DNA from: Clostridiales bacterium
GTDB lineage: Bacteria; Bacillota; Clostridia; Lachnospirales; Lachnospiraceae
DNA: 61,209 nucleotides
Reading direction: 5' to 3'
Assembly: GCA_021199255.1 (NCBI GenBank)
Contig: JAJQIK010000022.1
Coordinates: forward strand, 1 to 61,209
Part shown: positions 24,331 to 34,519 of the stretch, piece after piece
Position numbering within the stretch: the stretch's first letter is position 1
How the letters are laid out: every line of letters begins with the position of its first letter
Translations under genes and position numbers: made by a program
The notes under the pieces: model-generated
The model's database searches: none
The model's input: the letters and a program-made list of their open reading frames with translations, nothing else
What the model was told of the DNA's origin: nothing

Positions 24331-26385
24331 GTGGAAGTGGTCAGGTTCGGAATTTGCGTATCAGGCATATTGGCTATCAGAAAAGCAGCCTGGGGATATA
24401 TTTCAAGAAGATTACAATATTCCTTATGGATATTAGCGCTTATATTCCTTCTTTTAAATCCTGTATGGAATATTACAAGCAGATTCAGTATTGAAAATAT
24501 ATTATTTAATATTGGAAATATTACAGAGGCTCAATTAGACGATGGGCTCTTATATGCAGACAACGTACCGGATTATGCGGACGGTTATGCGGAAGGTTAT
24601 GGAACAACGGAATTGTCCCAACCGTATGCTGTCCTGGATTCAGAAATGGCGAAAAGCTATGACGGGCAAGCGGAAAAAGAAAATGGAAGGATTTTTGTCC
24701 TCTATTGTTTGGAAGCATATTGGCAAAATATAAAATGGGTCGTATCCTTTATGATTTTGAGTTACCTTTTACTTTCCAACGTATCTTTTTATATATGGTG
24801 CAGGAGGAAAAGATGTTTTTATAAGCGAGAGGAACAGACAGGACTTGCTGTTTATCTGTTGAAAAATATCAGGACGCCCTTTCTGTTCGGAAGGACTATT
24901 TATATAGACGCCGACATGGCCGCTGACAGCAAAATGCTGCGTCATATGATCACGCATGAATATTGTCACTATAAGCATTTGGACTATGTGTGGGTCTGGC
25001 TGCGGGGGGTGTGTTTTGCCCTGAATTGGTATAATCCGTTTTTATGGGTAGCAATAGAGTTTATGAAAAGAGATTGTGAGTTGGCCTGTGATGAAGCGGC
25101 GATAGCGGTATTGGGTGTCGCCGGGCGAAAAGAATATGGATATACCTTATTAAAGATAGCAGGTAAAAGGAAAGCGAAAGCAATATCTCTGACCGCAACC
25201 ACTTCTATGAACAGCAATTTTAAAAGACTCAAAGAGAGGATTCTTATGATTTCAAGGGAAAGAAATACGAGCGCCGCAGTAACGGTTCTTGTAATGATCA
25301 GTATGCTTCTTTTAGCTGGCTGCACATTTACACGCGGGGAACAAATGCACAATACTAAAACGGAAGAGACAACGGAAGCGAGTATGGCGGAAATAGAAAT
25401 GCCGAAGGAAACAGAACCTGCAAGCGTATCTGAGGATATGGATGTGGCTGCCATTCGGACAGCACGGAGTGATGATACAAGCAATATTGTCTATAATTCC
25501 GTAAAATATTATGATGGATATTTTTATTTTGCTGACAGCCAGAACCTCAAAAGAATAGATAAAGAATTGGCGAAAGAAGAAACGTTGGCGTATGGTAATG
25601 TAAAATTAGGTAATTGTGACGGTGATTTCATTTATTATATCAGATACGCGTCTGATACAAACGGCGTTCCGGGTATTCTGCGGTTAAATTTAACCAATTT
25701 GGAAGAGGAACTTCTGGTTGAATGGTCTGACCAGATGTGGAGCTGCACGAATATATACGAAACTGAAAATATAATTTATATAGAAGGAAATCAATACTGT
25801 GACGCATATCGATTAGAAAACGACATGTCCGGTATAAAGGATTTCGCCATGGAAGAAACCGATCATGAAATTTATAAGAAAATGGAACAATGCGGTATTG
25901 CGCGGGAAAAGATCAATGCCTTTGCGGCAGGTTATTGCAATGCGATGTTCCAATATCATAAATTTGTATATCTGGACAGAAATAATGAAAAAATTATCGT
26001 CTATGATACGGATTCAGGAGAAGCCATAAGCGAAATTGAAAATTGCGGCAGCGACGTTCTGCTGACCGAAAACGGGCTGGTATATAAAGATTCAGCCTCC
26101 AATATTTATTTCCGCAAATGGGAAAACAGCGATTCGGCGCTTCTTTATGATATAGACAAGAATAATGGCCTTATGGTAAATTACGGTACCTATGACGATC
26201 AATATATTTATGGATTTTATGAAGATAACGGGGGAAGCACTCTGGTCAAAATATCATGGACGGGGGAATGTAAGAAAGATAAGTTTTTTCAGAATGAAGG
26301 AAGGGCTGTGAACTTAGGATTTAGCGTTAATAATGGCATAAGAAGTTATTGGCAGAATGGGCATATTATCTTTGAGGGTGTGTAA
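24331..26385 (+). CDS. BlaR1-like M56 metallopeptidase with a novel C-terminal sensor
   Basis: A protein of 684 residues. Residues 1-310 match the integral membrane M56 domain: N-terminal helices, HEYCH (209-213, zinc site with catalytic Glu210) and ELACDE (250-255, third ligand). After a last membrane segment (about 314-330) comes an extracellular part of some 350 residues. Classical BlaR1 has a penicillin-binding domain there with STxK/SxN/KTG motifs; these are absent. Instead the tail shows repeated blades such as YYDGYFYFADSQNLKRI and GDFIYYIRY, like a beta-propeller (DUF5050-like). The signal sensed is unknown. Start is GTG 24331, two bases after the blaI stop, with a GGAAGGGGG site. The gene is visibly more AT-rich than its neighbours. 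Confidence 0.85.
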   Translation: MEVVRFGICVSGILAIRKAAWGYISRRLQYSLWILALIFLLLNPVWNITSRFSIENILFNIGNITEAQLDDGLLYADNVPDYADGYAEGYGTTELSQPYAVLDSEMAKSYDGQAEKENGRIFVLYCLEAYWQNIKWVVSFMILSYLLLSNVSFYIWCRRKRCFYKREEQTGLAVYLLKNIRTPFLFGRTIYIDADMAADSKMLRHMITHEYCHYKHLDYVWVWLRGVCFALNWYNPFLWVAIEFMKRDCELACDEAAIAVLGVAGRKEYGYTLLKIAGKRKAKAISLTATTSMNSNFKRLKERILMISRERNTSAAVTVLVMISMLLLAGCTFTRGEQMHNTKTEETTEASMAEIEMPKETEPASVSEDMDVAAIRTARSDDTSNIVYNSVKYYDGYFYFADSQNLKRIDKELAKEETLAYGNVKLGNCDGDFIYYIRYASDTNGVPGILRLNLTNLEEELLVEWSDQMWSCTNIYETENIIYIEGNQYCDAYRLENDMSGIKDFAMEETDHEIYKKMEQCGIAREKINAFAAGYCNAMFQYHKFVYLDRNNEKIIVYDTDSGEAISEIENCGSDVLLTENGLVYKDSASNIYFRKWENSDSALLYDIDKNNGLMVNYGTYDDQYIYGFYEDNGGSTLVKISWTGECKKDKFFQNEGRAVNLGFSVNNGIRSYWQNGHIIFEGV

Positions 26386-26410
26386 AAGTAGTAGAAAGGA
26401 AGAAAAAATT

Positions 26411-26812
26411 ATGAAAAAAATATTTAAACTGTTTATTACATCATTGCTTGTTATATCAATGACCACAATAACAAGTTTTGCAGCAGAAAAACAAGAAACT
26501 AGCAGTAATATTCCGGCGCAGATTGAAGTAGAAGGAGGAAAATTAATTCTGGTTAATACAGAATCGGATTTATCAATGACTAAAGGGATTGCAAGATATC
26601 AATATCATGTAATTACTGATGGGAGTAATCTTAATGTGAGAAGTGGTCCCGGTACGAATTATTCAATTATTGGACAATTTAAAAATGGACAAGTTATAGA
26701 TGTCAGTTTTACTCAGGAGTCTGGCATCGCCCCTTGGGTATATGCCGGGGGAATTGATGCAGTTACCGGCAACTATATAAACGGATATATACATAGTAAT
26801 TATTATGGATAA
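26411..26812 (+). CDS. Secreted SH3-domain protein
   Basis: A protein of 133 residues with a Sec signal peptide (about 1-24, ending SFAAE) and a single bacterial SH3 domain near 70-133, recognised by LNVRSGPGTNYSIIG and a following GYIHSNYY segment. SH3b domains bind cell-wall peptides. There is no enzymatic domain. It follows the BlaR1-like gene by 25 bases with a purine-rich site, so it is probably the third gene of that operon and a likely output or accessory of the sensor. Confidence 0.85.
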   Translation: MKKIFKLFITSLLVISMTTITSFAAEKQETSSNIPAQIEVEGGKLILVNTESDLSMTKGIARYQYHVITDGSNLNVRSGPGTNYSIIGQFKNGQVIDVSFTQESGIAPWVYAGGIDAVTGNYINGYIHSNYYG

Positions 26813-26868
26813 CGTAAACAGTAAGTAGCAGCAATATATAATATACCCATTCCAAAAATAAACTAATA

Positions 26869-26918
26869 AACAGAGAGAACTGTTGTAAAGGAAAATTTTT
26901 ACGACGGTTCTTTCTGTT
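26869..26918. terminator. 21-bp hairpin between convergent operons
   Basis: Positions 26869-26889 pair with 26898-26918 over 21 positions, three of them G-U pairs on the plus-strand RNA. It lies between the 3' ends of the SH3 gene (plus) and mfd (minus), so it may serve both. T-rich sequence follows on the minus strand; no T-run follows on the plus strand. Confidence 0.65.
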
Positions 26919-26986
26919 ATTGAGTATAAAAATACGATATGATAATTAAAATGGGCAGGAATTTATGAATACAAGATACGCCCCGC

Positions 26987-29900
26987 TCACGTCGAAACCG
27001 TATCCAGCAAATACGTCTCCATCTTGCCAAGCGCTTCCTCTGTCATCGCAAGCAGCGTCTCCTCGTCTTTCTCTATCACACCGCATTTCCTATAACGAAG
27101 CCGGAAAACAGGCGTTCCTTTGGGATCAAAGGTCAGCCTTCCGCCATACGCGCGAAGCAGGCTGGGGATATTTTCCACCCTGATCGGCGCGTCCGCCCGC
27201 AGCCGGAACTGAATGATTTCATTTTTGCCCTTTACCTCCGGCATATAGAGCTTATGGGCATGAGAACGAATCAAGGCAATACGCAGCAGATTCTCCGCCG
27301 ACCTGGGAATTTCCCCAAAGCGATCCAGCAATTCCCCGCGCATATCGTCACATTCCCTTTCATCCTCAATTCCTGCGATTCTCTTATAGATATCCAGCTT
27401 TTGCACCTCATTCACGATATAGGAAGGGGGAATATAAGCGTCCGCGTCCAGATCAATCGTGGTATTGAAATCCTCAAGCATGGGAATCCCTTTTAGCGTC
27501 TTAACAGCCTCGTTCAACATTTTGCAATACAGATCATATCCTACCGCCTGCATATGCCCGTGCTGGCTTCGTCCCAGCAGTGTCCCCGCGCCGCGAATTT
27601 CCAAGTCTCTCATGGCGATCTTAAAACCGCTGCCCAGCTCGGTAAACTCCTTAATCGCCTGCAGGCGCTTCTCCGCCACTTCTCTGAGCATCTTATCCTT
27701 TTTATACATCAGGAAAGCGTACGCGGTACGATTAGAGCGTCCCACACGGCCGCGGAGCTGATAGAGCTGGGACAGACCCATCTGCTCGGAATCGTGGATA
27801 ATCATCGTATTCACATTGGAAATATCCAGTCCCGTTTCAATAATAGTGGTAGACACCAATACATCGATTTCTCCATTGATGAAATCATACATAATGCGTT
27901 CCAATTCCGTTTCTTTCATCTGGCCATGGGCAAAAGCCACATTTGCCTCCGGCACCAGATTCTGAATTGCAGCGGCAATATCCGCAATATTATTGACCCT
28001 GTTGTAGACATAGTATACCTGCCCGTTTCTGGACAATTCCCTGACGATTGCCTCCCGCACCAGTTCCTCATTGTATTCGCAGACAAAGGTCTGGATAGGC
28101 TGTCTGTCGCCCGGCGCTTCTTCCAGCACGCTCATATCGCGGATACCGATCAGGCTCATATGAAGGGTTCGCGGAATAGGCGTTGCCGTCAGTGTCAGTA
28201 CATCTACGTTTTCTTTCAGCTTTTTGATTTTTTCCTTATGGGTAACTCCGAACCTCTGCTCTTCATCAATAATCAACAGCCCTAAATCCTTATATTCCAC
28301 ATCTTTGGACAGCACCCGGTGCGTTCCTATCACGATATCTACCATGCCCTTTTTTAAATCGGCAACCGTCTTTTTCTGCTCTTTGGCTGTCCGGAAACGG
28401 GATAACAAATCGATTCTGACCGGAAAATCTTTCATACGCTGCACAAAGGTATTGTAATGCTGCTGCGCTAAAATCGTAGTGGGAACCAGATAAACCACCT
28501 GTTTTCCTTCCTGCACAGCCTTAAAGGCCGCACGGATAGCAATTTCTGTCTTGCCATATCCCACATCGCCGCAAATCAGACGATCCATAATCCTGCCGCT
28601 TTCCATATCGGCCTTGGTGGCGGCAATCGCCGCTAACTGATCCTCCGTCTCCTCAAAAGGAAACATTTCCTCAAATTCCTTCTGCCACACCGTATCCTTA
28701 CCGTAGCGGAAGCCCTGGCTCTGCTGTCTGACCGCATATAACTCTACTAAATCCTGCGCCACCTCATCTACCGCCGCGCGGACTTTGGTCTTAGTCTTCG
28801 TCCACTCCTGGGTACCCAGCTTATTCAGCTTCGGCTTTGCGAGCGCATCGGCGGAGGCATATTTCTGAATGACGTCCAGGCCTGTCGCCAGTACATAGAG
28901 AATACCGCCGTCCCGATAGGATATTTTCATGTAATCCTTAACAATTTTATCGACCTCTACTTTTTCAATACCCTGATAAATCCCCAGTCCATGACTTTCA
29001 TGCACCACGTAATCGCCGACCTTCAGTTCATTGAAATCGTTAATTCTCTGCCCCTCAAAGGCTTTTTTCTTCTTTCTTTTCTTCTTTTCCGCCCCAAAAA
29101 TATCGCTCTCCGCAATTACCATAAATTTTAAAAGGGGGTATTCGAAGCCCTTCAGCACTCTGCCGTAACAGGTCATCACCTCTCCCGGCTGTACCTCCCG
29201 CGCAGGGTCCTCGCTGTAAAAAGCGTTCATCTGGCGATCCCGCAAATCCTCCGCCAGCCGTTTCGCCCTGGTACGTGAACCCGACAACAGGACGATACGA
29301 TAGCCCTGCCGCTTATAAGCGCCAAGATCTTTTACCAGCATATCAAAGCTGTTATTATAGGAAGACAGGCTCCGTGCCTGTATATCAAATTTCCGCTCTG
29401 TCTTAAAAAACGGATTCCTGCCGTCCATCATTGTCAGCGTTACCACTCTGCGCCCCGCGATTTTGGCCGCCACCTCCTCCGCGCCAAACAGAAGATCCAT
29501 CTGGCCGGGCAGAATATAGCCCTTCTGGACGCGGTGTGTCATGCTCTCGCGAAATTCCAGCTCAATAGCGGAGGTATGCTCCTGAATCCGCAGCGGTTCA
29601 TCCAGAAAGATGCAGCTTTCGGCTCTGGCAAAATATTCTAAAAACGTGGATAATTCCGGATAAAAATATCGCACATAGCTTTCCAGATTCACCGCGTTCC
29701 GGGACAGCCCCAGCTCCAGAAGCTGCTCCGACAGCTCCTTCACCTGCGTTTCCAGACGATAGGCTTCCTCCGTCTTCATCTGCCGACGAAGCTGCGCTGC
29801 CTGTTCTTTTCCTTCCGCTTCAATCTTCTGAAGCCCCATCCGCAGTTCTTCCGGCGACAGAATCATCTCTGTGGCCGGATAAACGGTAATAGATTCCAGC

Positions 29901-30541
29901 TTCTCAATAGAGCGCTGGCTTAGGACGTCAAAGCTTCTGATGGATTCCACATCTTCTCCCCACAGCTCGATTCGATAGGGATTTTCCTCCGTCAGATCAA
30001 AGATATCAATAATGCCGCCGCGGATACTAAACTGCCCCGGCGCTTCTACCTGATAGGTTTTCTCATAACCCAGCTCTACCAGCCGGGCTGCCAGTGCCCC
30101 TTCCTCGATACAGGTCTTTTTATTAACAGCAATCACATGCGTTTTCCACACGTCCATCGGAATCTGAGGCGTCATCAGCGCATCATAAGTAGTAATGACG
30201 GTAACCGGCCGCCCTTCCATCAGGCGGCGCAGACATCTCATGCGTTCCGTAACCAGTTGATTCCCATGAATATCCGCCTGAAAAAAAATCAAATCCTTGG
30301 CCGGATACAACATGACACTCCTGTCATAAAACTGATAATCCTCATACAGCTCTTTCGCTTTTAAATCACTAAAAGTAACGATGATTTTATATCGAAAATC
30401 ATCGCCCAGCCCATAAATCATATGCAGCTTTTGGGAATCCACACAGCCCGTCAACGCCACGGACGCCTGTTCCTTTGACAGCGTCTTTTTTATCTCTTCA
30501 TATTCTCCCAGTTCCTCCAAGGGAGCCAGCAATGCCCTCAC
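26987..30541 (-). CDS. mfd: Transcription-repair coupling factor Mfd
   Basis: A protein of 1184 residues, full length for Mfd. It removes stalled RNA polymerase and recruits UvrA. In order: N-terminal UvrB-like module, the CarD-like RNA-polymerase interaction domain (FNELKVGDYVVHESHGLGIYQ), the SF2 translocase with Walker A GDVGYGKT (about 657-664) and DEEQ box (about 758), TRG motifs, and the C-terminal regulatory domain. The start is GTG with GGAGG 6 bases upstream; an overlapping ATG closes at once. It lies 34 bases after pth, a conserved Firmicute neighbourhood. Confidence 0.97.
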   Translation of the reverse strand: MRALLAPLEELGEYEEIKKTLSKEQASVALTGCVDSQKLHMIYGLGDDFRYKIIVTFSDLKAKELYEDYQFYDRSVMLYPAKDLIFFQADIHGNQLVTERMRCLRRLMEGRPVTVITTYDALMTPQIPMDVWKTHVIAVNKKTCIEEGALAARLVELGYEKTYQVEAPGQFSIRGGIIDIFDLTEENPYRIELWGEDVESIRSFDVLSQRSIEKLESITVYPATEMILSPEELRMGLQKIEAEGKEQAAQLRRQMKTEEAYRLETQVKELSEQLLELGLSRNAVNLESYVRYFYPELSTFLEYFARAESCIFLDEPLRIQEHTSAIELEFRESMTHRVQKGYILPGQMDLLFGAEEVAAKIAGRRVVTLTMMDGRNPFFKTERKFDIQARSLSSYNNSFDMLVKDLGAYKRQGYRIVLLSGSRTRAKRLAEDLRDRQMNAFYSEDPAREVQPGEVMTCYGRVLKGFEYPLLKFMVIAESDIFGAEKKKRKKKKAFEGQRINDFNELKVGDYVVHESHGLGIYQGIEKVEVDKIVKDYMKISYRDGGILYVLATGLDVIQKYASADALAKPKLNKLGTQEWTKTKTKVRAAVDEVAQDLVELYAVRQQSQGFRYGKDTVWQKEFEEMFPFEETEDQLAAIAATKADMESGRIMDRLICGDVGYGKTEIAIRAAFKAVQEGKQVVYLVPTTILAQQHYNTFVQRMKDFPVRIDLLSRFRTAKEQKKTVADLKKGMVDIVIGTHRVLSKDVEYKDLGLLIIDEEQRFGVTHKEKIKKLKENVDVLTLTATPIPRTLHMSLIGIRDMSVLEEAPGDRQPIQTFVCEYNEELVREAIVRELSRNGQVYYVYNRVNNIADIAAAIQNLVPEANVAFAHGQMKETELERIMYDFINGEIDVLVSTTIIETGLDISNVNTMIIHDSEQMGLSQLYQLRGRVGRSNRTAYAFLMYKKDKMLREVAEKRLQAIKEFTELGSGFKIAMRDLEIRGAGTLLGRSQHGHMQAVGYDLYCKMLNEAVKTLKGIPMLEDFNTTIDLDADAYIPPSYIVNEVQKLDIYKRIAGIEDERECDDMRGELLDRFGEIPRSAENLLRIALIRSHAHKLYMPEVKGKNEIIQFRLRADAPIRVENIPSLLRAYGGRLTFDPKGTPVFRLRYRKCGVIEKDEETLLAMTEEALGKMETYLLDTVST

Positions 30542-30575
30542 ATCGAACCTCCGTATCTATTCCGTCTGTCAGCAA

Positions 30576-31148
30576 TCAATCTTTTCTATGATTAAACTGA
30601 TTCATCGCCTTATCCGGGCCGTCCGTTATCATCATTTCAATCGCTTCCGCCGCCCGGCCCGCACTCTCCTCCATTACCTCACGTTCTTCCTTTTGAAAAT
30701 GTCCCAACACATAATCCGCCAGATCAAAGCCCGAAGGCTTCTCCCCAACCCCTATCCTCACTCTGGGAAATTCATCATGCCCAAGCTGCAAAATAATATT
30801 CTTAAGCCCGTTGTGGCCGCCTGCGCTGCCCTTTTTGCGAATACGGAGCTGTCCCGGCTGTAAACTGATATCATCCGACACGACGATCAACTGCTCTCTT
30901 TCGTCTATCTTATAATAGTTTATGACGTCCCGCACGCTTTCACCACTCAAATTCATATAAGTCTGAGGTTTCACCAGCACCGTCTTTTGCCCTGCCACAA
31001 ACCCTTTCCCGATAATTGCTTTATGCTTCTTCTCGCCCATGGCGATATGATTTCGGTCGGCAAGCCTGTCGATCGCCTCGAAACCGATATTGTGTCTGGT
31101 ATTCTCATAATCCCGTCCCGGGTTGCCAAGTCCTACAATAATATACAT
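30576..31148 (-). CDS. pth: Peptidyl-tRNA hydrolase
   Basis: A protein of 190 residues that releases peptides from tRNAs dropped by the ribosome. It begins YIIVGLGNPGRDYENTRHNI (residues 2-21) with substrate-binding Asn10 and catalytic His19; the Asp of VVSDDISL and the GGHNGLK loop are also present. Length is normal for the family. It is cotranscribed with mfd. Confidence 0.97.
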   Translation of the reverse strand: MYIIVGLGNPGRDYENTRHNIGFEAIDRLADRNHIAMGEKKHKAIIGKGFVAGQKTVLVKPQTYMNLSGESVRDVINYYKIDEREQLIVVSDDISLQPGQLRIRKKGSAGGHNGLKNIILQLGHDEFPRVRIGVGEKPSGFDLADYVLGHFQKEEREVMEESAGRAAEAIEMMITDGPDKAMNQFNHRKD

Positions 31149-31301
31149 CGCTGCCTCCGCGCCTGAGCCATTCCGCCCTGGCTATGTGGGTATGTCTGTT
31201 TTCAATATACATCTCTCTACTGATGCTTTCTCATTTTACCAACAACTTGCGTTGGGAACAAGTAGGATTTTCATTTTTATCAGGCTGCCCAGGATTCCCT
31301 G

Positions 31302-31335
31302 AAAAAATAAGAAAAGGACGCCTCCGCGCCCTTTT
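31302..31335 (-). terminator. Terminator of spoVG
   Basis: Minus-strand stem of 10 bp (31335-31326 with 31321-31312, one G-U) with a 4-base loop, followed by TTCTTATTTTTT. It lies 20 bases past the spoVG stop codon. Confidence 0.85.
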
Positions 31336-31355
31336 CTTTCCACATTATGCATTTA

Positions 31356-31628
31356 CTACTCATTATCCGGTTCCAGTAATGCCTTTTCATAGCTTTCCAA
31401 AATAATCTTTTGAATTCGATCTCGCGTCTGCGAGTTAATCGGATGTGCAATATCACGATACTCGCCGTCGGTCGCCTTCTTACTTGGCATTGCAATGAAA
31501 AGACCCTTTTCACCTTCAATTACTTTAATGTCATGAACCACGAATTCATCGTCAATGGTAATTGAAACGATTGCTTTCATCTTGCTGTCTTGAGTCATCT
31601 TACGCACGCGGACATCAGTAATTCTCAT
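31356..31628 (-). CDS. spoVG: Septation/sporulation protein SpoVG
   Basis: A protein of 90 residues: [10 protein letters not shown], then [21 protein letters not shown] and [11 protein letters not shown] are the standard SpoVG blocks. SpoVG is a small nucleic-acid-binding regulator affecting septation, virulence traits and sporulation. The ATG at 31628 has GGAGG 9 bases upstream; the longer frame is not supported. It has its own terminator and is probably monocistronic. Confidence 0.96.
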   Translation of the reverse strand: MRITDVRVRKMTQDSKMKAIVSITIDDEFVVHDIKVIEGEKGLFIAMPSKKATDGEYRDIAHPINSQTRDRIQKIILESYEKALLEPDNE

Positions 31629-31799
31629 GAAGCTCAGCCTCCTTATCATATGATACCGGACGGATTGCCGCCGGTTTTCACAAGCTTTTCCACACAAGTC
31701 ATACTCATCAAGCCACGTAGCTTGTAATAAACATTTAGTTAAAAACCATCATGCCCTTTATACAATCTTACTCTAAATAGCAGCCGCCTTTCCAGCATA

Positions 31800-32921
31800 T
31801 CATCCAATTACGTATCTGTCATTATGTTCTACGACAATTTGTATTCCATTGTCTCCCTTATAATACGAATTAGCCCGAATTGTACCCCTGCTCTCCACGA
31901 TACAATTCTCAATATGCGTATTGTCTCCAATATAGACGTCGTTCAAAATAATGGAATTCTTTATGTAGCAATTATTCCCCACATACGTCTTCTTGAAGAG
32001 TACGGAATCCTCCACCGTACCGTTTACAATACAGCCGCTGGATATCAGGCTATTGCTGATGCTCGCCCCTGCATTATACTTAGCGGGCGGCAGGTCATCC
32101 ACCTTAGAGTAAATATCCGGATACTGTTTAAAGAAGTAATTTCTGATCTCCGGCTGAAGGAAGTCCATATTGGTCTTAAAATAATCATCCACCGTCGCAA
32201 TATTACTCCAATACTCCTTAATCTTGTAACCGAATATCCTCTTCTGATCTTTATAACGGATCAGAATGTCCTTAACGAAATCGTAACGTTCTTCTTCCTT
32301 ACACTTCTCGATCATTTCTATCAACTGACGTCTTCTGACCACATAGACGCCGCAGGAAATCGTATTGGACTTGGCCACAACAGGTTTTTCCTCAAATTCC
32401 TCAATCCGGCACTCTTCATTCATCTTAATGGTGCCGAATCTGTCCACATTAACATCCGGCGGCATATCCTTACATACCACTGTGATATCCGCTTTCCGCT
32501 CGATATGGTATTCCAGAATCTTATTATAATCCATCTTGTATACGCAATCGCCGGAAGATATCACCACATACGGCTCATGGGAGCTCTTTAAAAATGATAA
32601 GTTCTGTGCAATCGCATCTGCCGTACCGCGATACCACGCATTACTCTCCGCAGTCACCGCCGGAGTAAAGACAAACAGGCCGCCCTGCTTACGTCCAAAA
32701 TCCCACCACTTGGAAGAGCTCAGGTGTTCGTTCAGGCTGCCCGCATTATACTGTGTAAACACCGCCACCTTATTAATATGGGAATTAGACATATTGCTCA
32801 ATGCAAAATCAATACTGCGGTAGCTTCCTGCGATGGGCATTGCGCAAACCGCCCGTTTCTGGGTCAGTTCCTTGATTCTGTGATTATTCCCGCCGGCTAA
32901 TATGATTCCTATCGCTCTCAC
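31800..32921 (-). CDS. glgD: Glucose-1-phosphate adenylyltransferase subunit GlgD
   Basis: A protein of 373 residues with an N-terminal nucleotidyltransferase fold and a C-terminal left-handed beta-helix. In Firmicutes GlgD is a GlgC paralogue that is poorly active alone and forms the heteromeric ADP-glucose pyrophosphorylase. The pyrophosphorylase signature is altered: [19 protein letters not shown] where GlgC has GGQGSRLG. Its start overlaps the glgC stop by 4 bases (ATGA). Confidence 0.95.
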   Translation of the reverse strand: MRAIGIILAGGNNHRIKELTQKRAVCAMPIAGSYRSIDFALSNMSNSHINKVAVFTQYNAGSLNEHLSSSKWWDFGRKQGGLFVFTPAVTAESNAWYRGTADAIAQNLSFLKSSHEPYVVISSGDCVYKMDYNKILEYHIERKADITVVCKDMPPDVNVDRFGTIKMNEECRIEEFEEKPVVAKSNTISCGVYVVRRRQLIEMIEKCKEEERYDFVKDILIRYKDQKRIFGYKIKEYWSNIATVDDYFKTNMDFLQPEIRNYFFKQYPDIYSKVDDLPPAKYNAGASISNSLISSGCIVNGTVEDSVLFKKTYVGNNCYIKNSIILNDVYIGDNTHIENCIVESRGTIRANSYYKGDNGIQIVVEHNDRYVIG

Positions 32922-34192
32922 TGTTTCTCACCTGCCTTAATCAAAGTTTTACCGCTTGGAAGGTTCCCGTTCTCATAATCCTCCGCACTGGTTACGCCAA
33001 ATATAACCGAGTTCTTTCCAACGGTAATTCCCCTGGGGATCACGCTCTTCTCGCCAATCGCTACAATTCCCTTATTATAGATATGCGGGTCCGTCTCGTT
33101 CTCCACTTCCTCGCCTACGCCAAGCTTAACATTATCCTCAATCACCACATTCTCCGCCACGATCGCCTTCTGCAGCTCACAGCCCTCGCCGATCTGCGTC
33201 TCATTCATAACAATGGAGTCCCTGACCACTGTATTGGCTCCAATGGTAACGCCGCAGCCAATCACGGAATTGTATACCTTGCCGTATATCTCAGAGCCCT
33301 CGCCGATAATGCTTCTCTCCACAACGCTTCCCGACGCCAGATACTGAGGCGGCAGGATCTCGCTCCTCGTATAAATCTTCCAATACTCTTCATATAAATT
33401 AAATTCCGGGACAATATCGATCAGCTCCATATTCGCTTCCCAATAAGAATTTAACGTGCCCACATCCTTCCAGTAAGCGTTAAATTCATATGCGTAAAGA
33501 GGCGCGCCATTCCTATGGCAGTATGGAATAATATGTTTGCCAAAATCCAGCCCGGACTGTTCCGCATTAGCCAGAAGCGCTTCTTTCAAAGTCTTCCAGT
33601 TAAAAATATAAATACCCATAGAAGCAAGATTACTTCTGGGATTCTGCGGTTTCTCCTCAAAATCGGTGATTTTGCGGTCAGCGTCCGTAATCATAATGCC
33701 GAAGCGCTTCGCTTCTTCCATGGGAACTGGCATAACCGCGATGGTCACTTCCGCCTTGTTCTGCTTATGGAAATCCAGCATCACTTCATAATCCATCTTG
33801 TAAATATGGTCTCCCGACAGAATCAGCACATACTCAGGATTAAAACTCTCCATATAATCCAGGTTCTGATAAATCGCGTTCGCCGTACCCGTGTACCATT
33901 CGCTGTTCACGCTCTTCTCATACGGCGGGAGCACCGTCACACCGCCAATATTTCTATCAAGATCCCACGGAATCCCAATGCCGATATGGGTATTTAACCG
34001 AAGCGGCTGGTACTGCGTCAGCACGCCCACAGTATCTACTCCTGAATTAATGCAATTGCTGAGGGGGAAGTCGATAATCCTGTATTTACTGCCAAAGGAT
34101 ACCGCAGGTTTCGCAACCTTTGACGTAAGCACGCCTAATCTGCTTCCCTGACCGCCTGCCAAGAGCATGGCAATCATTTCTTTCTTAACCAT
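32918..34192 (-). CDS. glgC: Glucose-1-phosphate adenylyltransferase GlgC
   Basis: A protein of 424 residues, the catalytic subunit making ADP-glucose for glycogen. It has [14 protein letters not shown] (residues 10-23), [11 protein letters not shown], and the C-terminal beta-helix acyltransferase-like repeats. The ATG at 34192 (GAGGTG 5 bases upstream) is preferred to the longer frame, which lacks a site. Glycogen synthase, branching enzyme and phosphorylase genes are not in this window, so the pathway must be completed elsewhere. Confidence 0.96.
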   Translation of the reverse strand: MVKKEMIAMLLAGGQGSRLGVLTSKVAKPAVSFGSKYRIIDFPLSNCINSGVDTVGVLTQYQPLRLNTHIGIGIPWDLDRNIGGVTVLPPYEKSVNSEWYTGTANAIYQNLDYMESFNPEYVLILSGDHIYKMDYEVMLDFHKQNKAEVTIAVMPVPMEEAKRFGIMITDADRKITDFEEKPQNPRSNLASMGIYIFNWKTLKEALLANAEQSGLDFGKHIIPYCHRNGAPLYAYEFNAYWKDVGTLNSYWEANMELIDIVPEFNLYEEYWKIYTRSEILPPQYLASGSVVERSIIGEGSEIYGKVYNSVIGCGVTIGANTVVRDSIVMNETQIGEGCELQKAIVAENVVIEDNVKLGVGEEVENETDPHIYNKGIVAIGEKSVIPRGITVGKNSVIFGVTSAEDYENGNLPSGKTLIKAGEKQ

Positions 34193-34241
34193 CTTATCAC
34201 CTCTTGCTTCCCTAAAATATAATATATAATTCTCAATAGAA

Positions 34242-34269
34242 ATTATATGATTCAATTATTATAACACAA
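34242..34269 (-). promoter_or_regulatory. Possible promoter of glgCD
   Basis: Minus-strand TTGTGT (34269-34264), 16-bp spacer, TATAAT (34247-34242), about 50 bases before the glgC ATG. The region is very AT-rich and other pairings are possible. Confidence 0.4.
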
Positions 34270-34460
34270 ATCCATAGGAAAATGAATGTTGTTTACAAAA
34301 ATATTCACTTTTTATTCTCTTTGATATGTTAATAATATACAATATTTTATTAATCTTTTCAACATCTTTGTTTACTTTTCTCATATCGCATTTTGGAAAG
34401 ATTAACCTTCTTATCAGATTTTGTAAATTATAGCTAAAATCAACGTAAAATAAATTCTTA

Positions 34461-34489
34461 TTGGTTTTTTCGGGCGAAATGAGTATAAT
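34461..34489 (+). promoter_or_regulatory. Sigma-A promoter of murC
   Basis: TTGGTT (34461-34466), 17-bp spacer, TATAAT (34484-34489). A start near 34496 leaves a short leader containing GGGAGAG before the murC ATG. It lies in the 327-base divergent region between glgC and murC. Confidence 0.7.
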
Positions 34490-34519
34490 ACTAGTAAAAA
34501 CAGAATCAGGGAGAGATCC

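Noticed and set aside
24331-26385. Beta-lactam resistance locus
   Set aside because: The BlaR1-like protein lacks penicillin-binding motifs and no beta-lactamase or penicillin-binding protein gene is adjacent.
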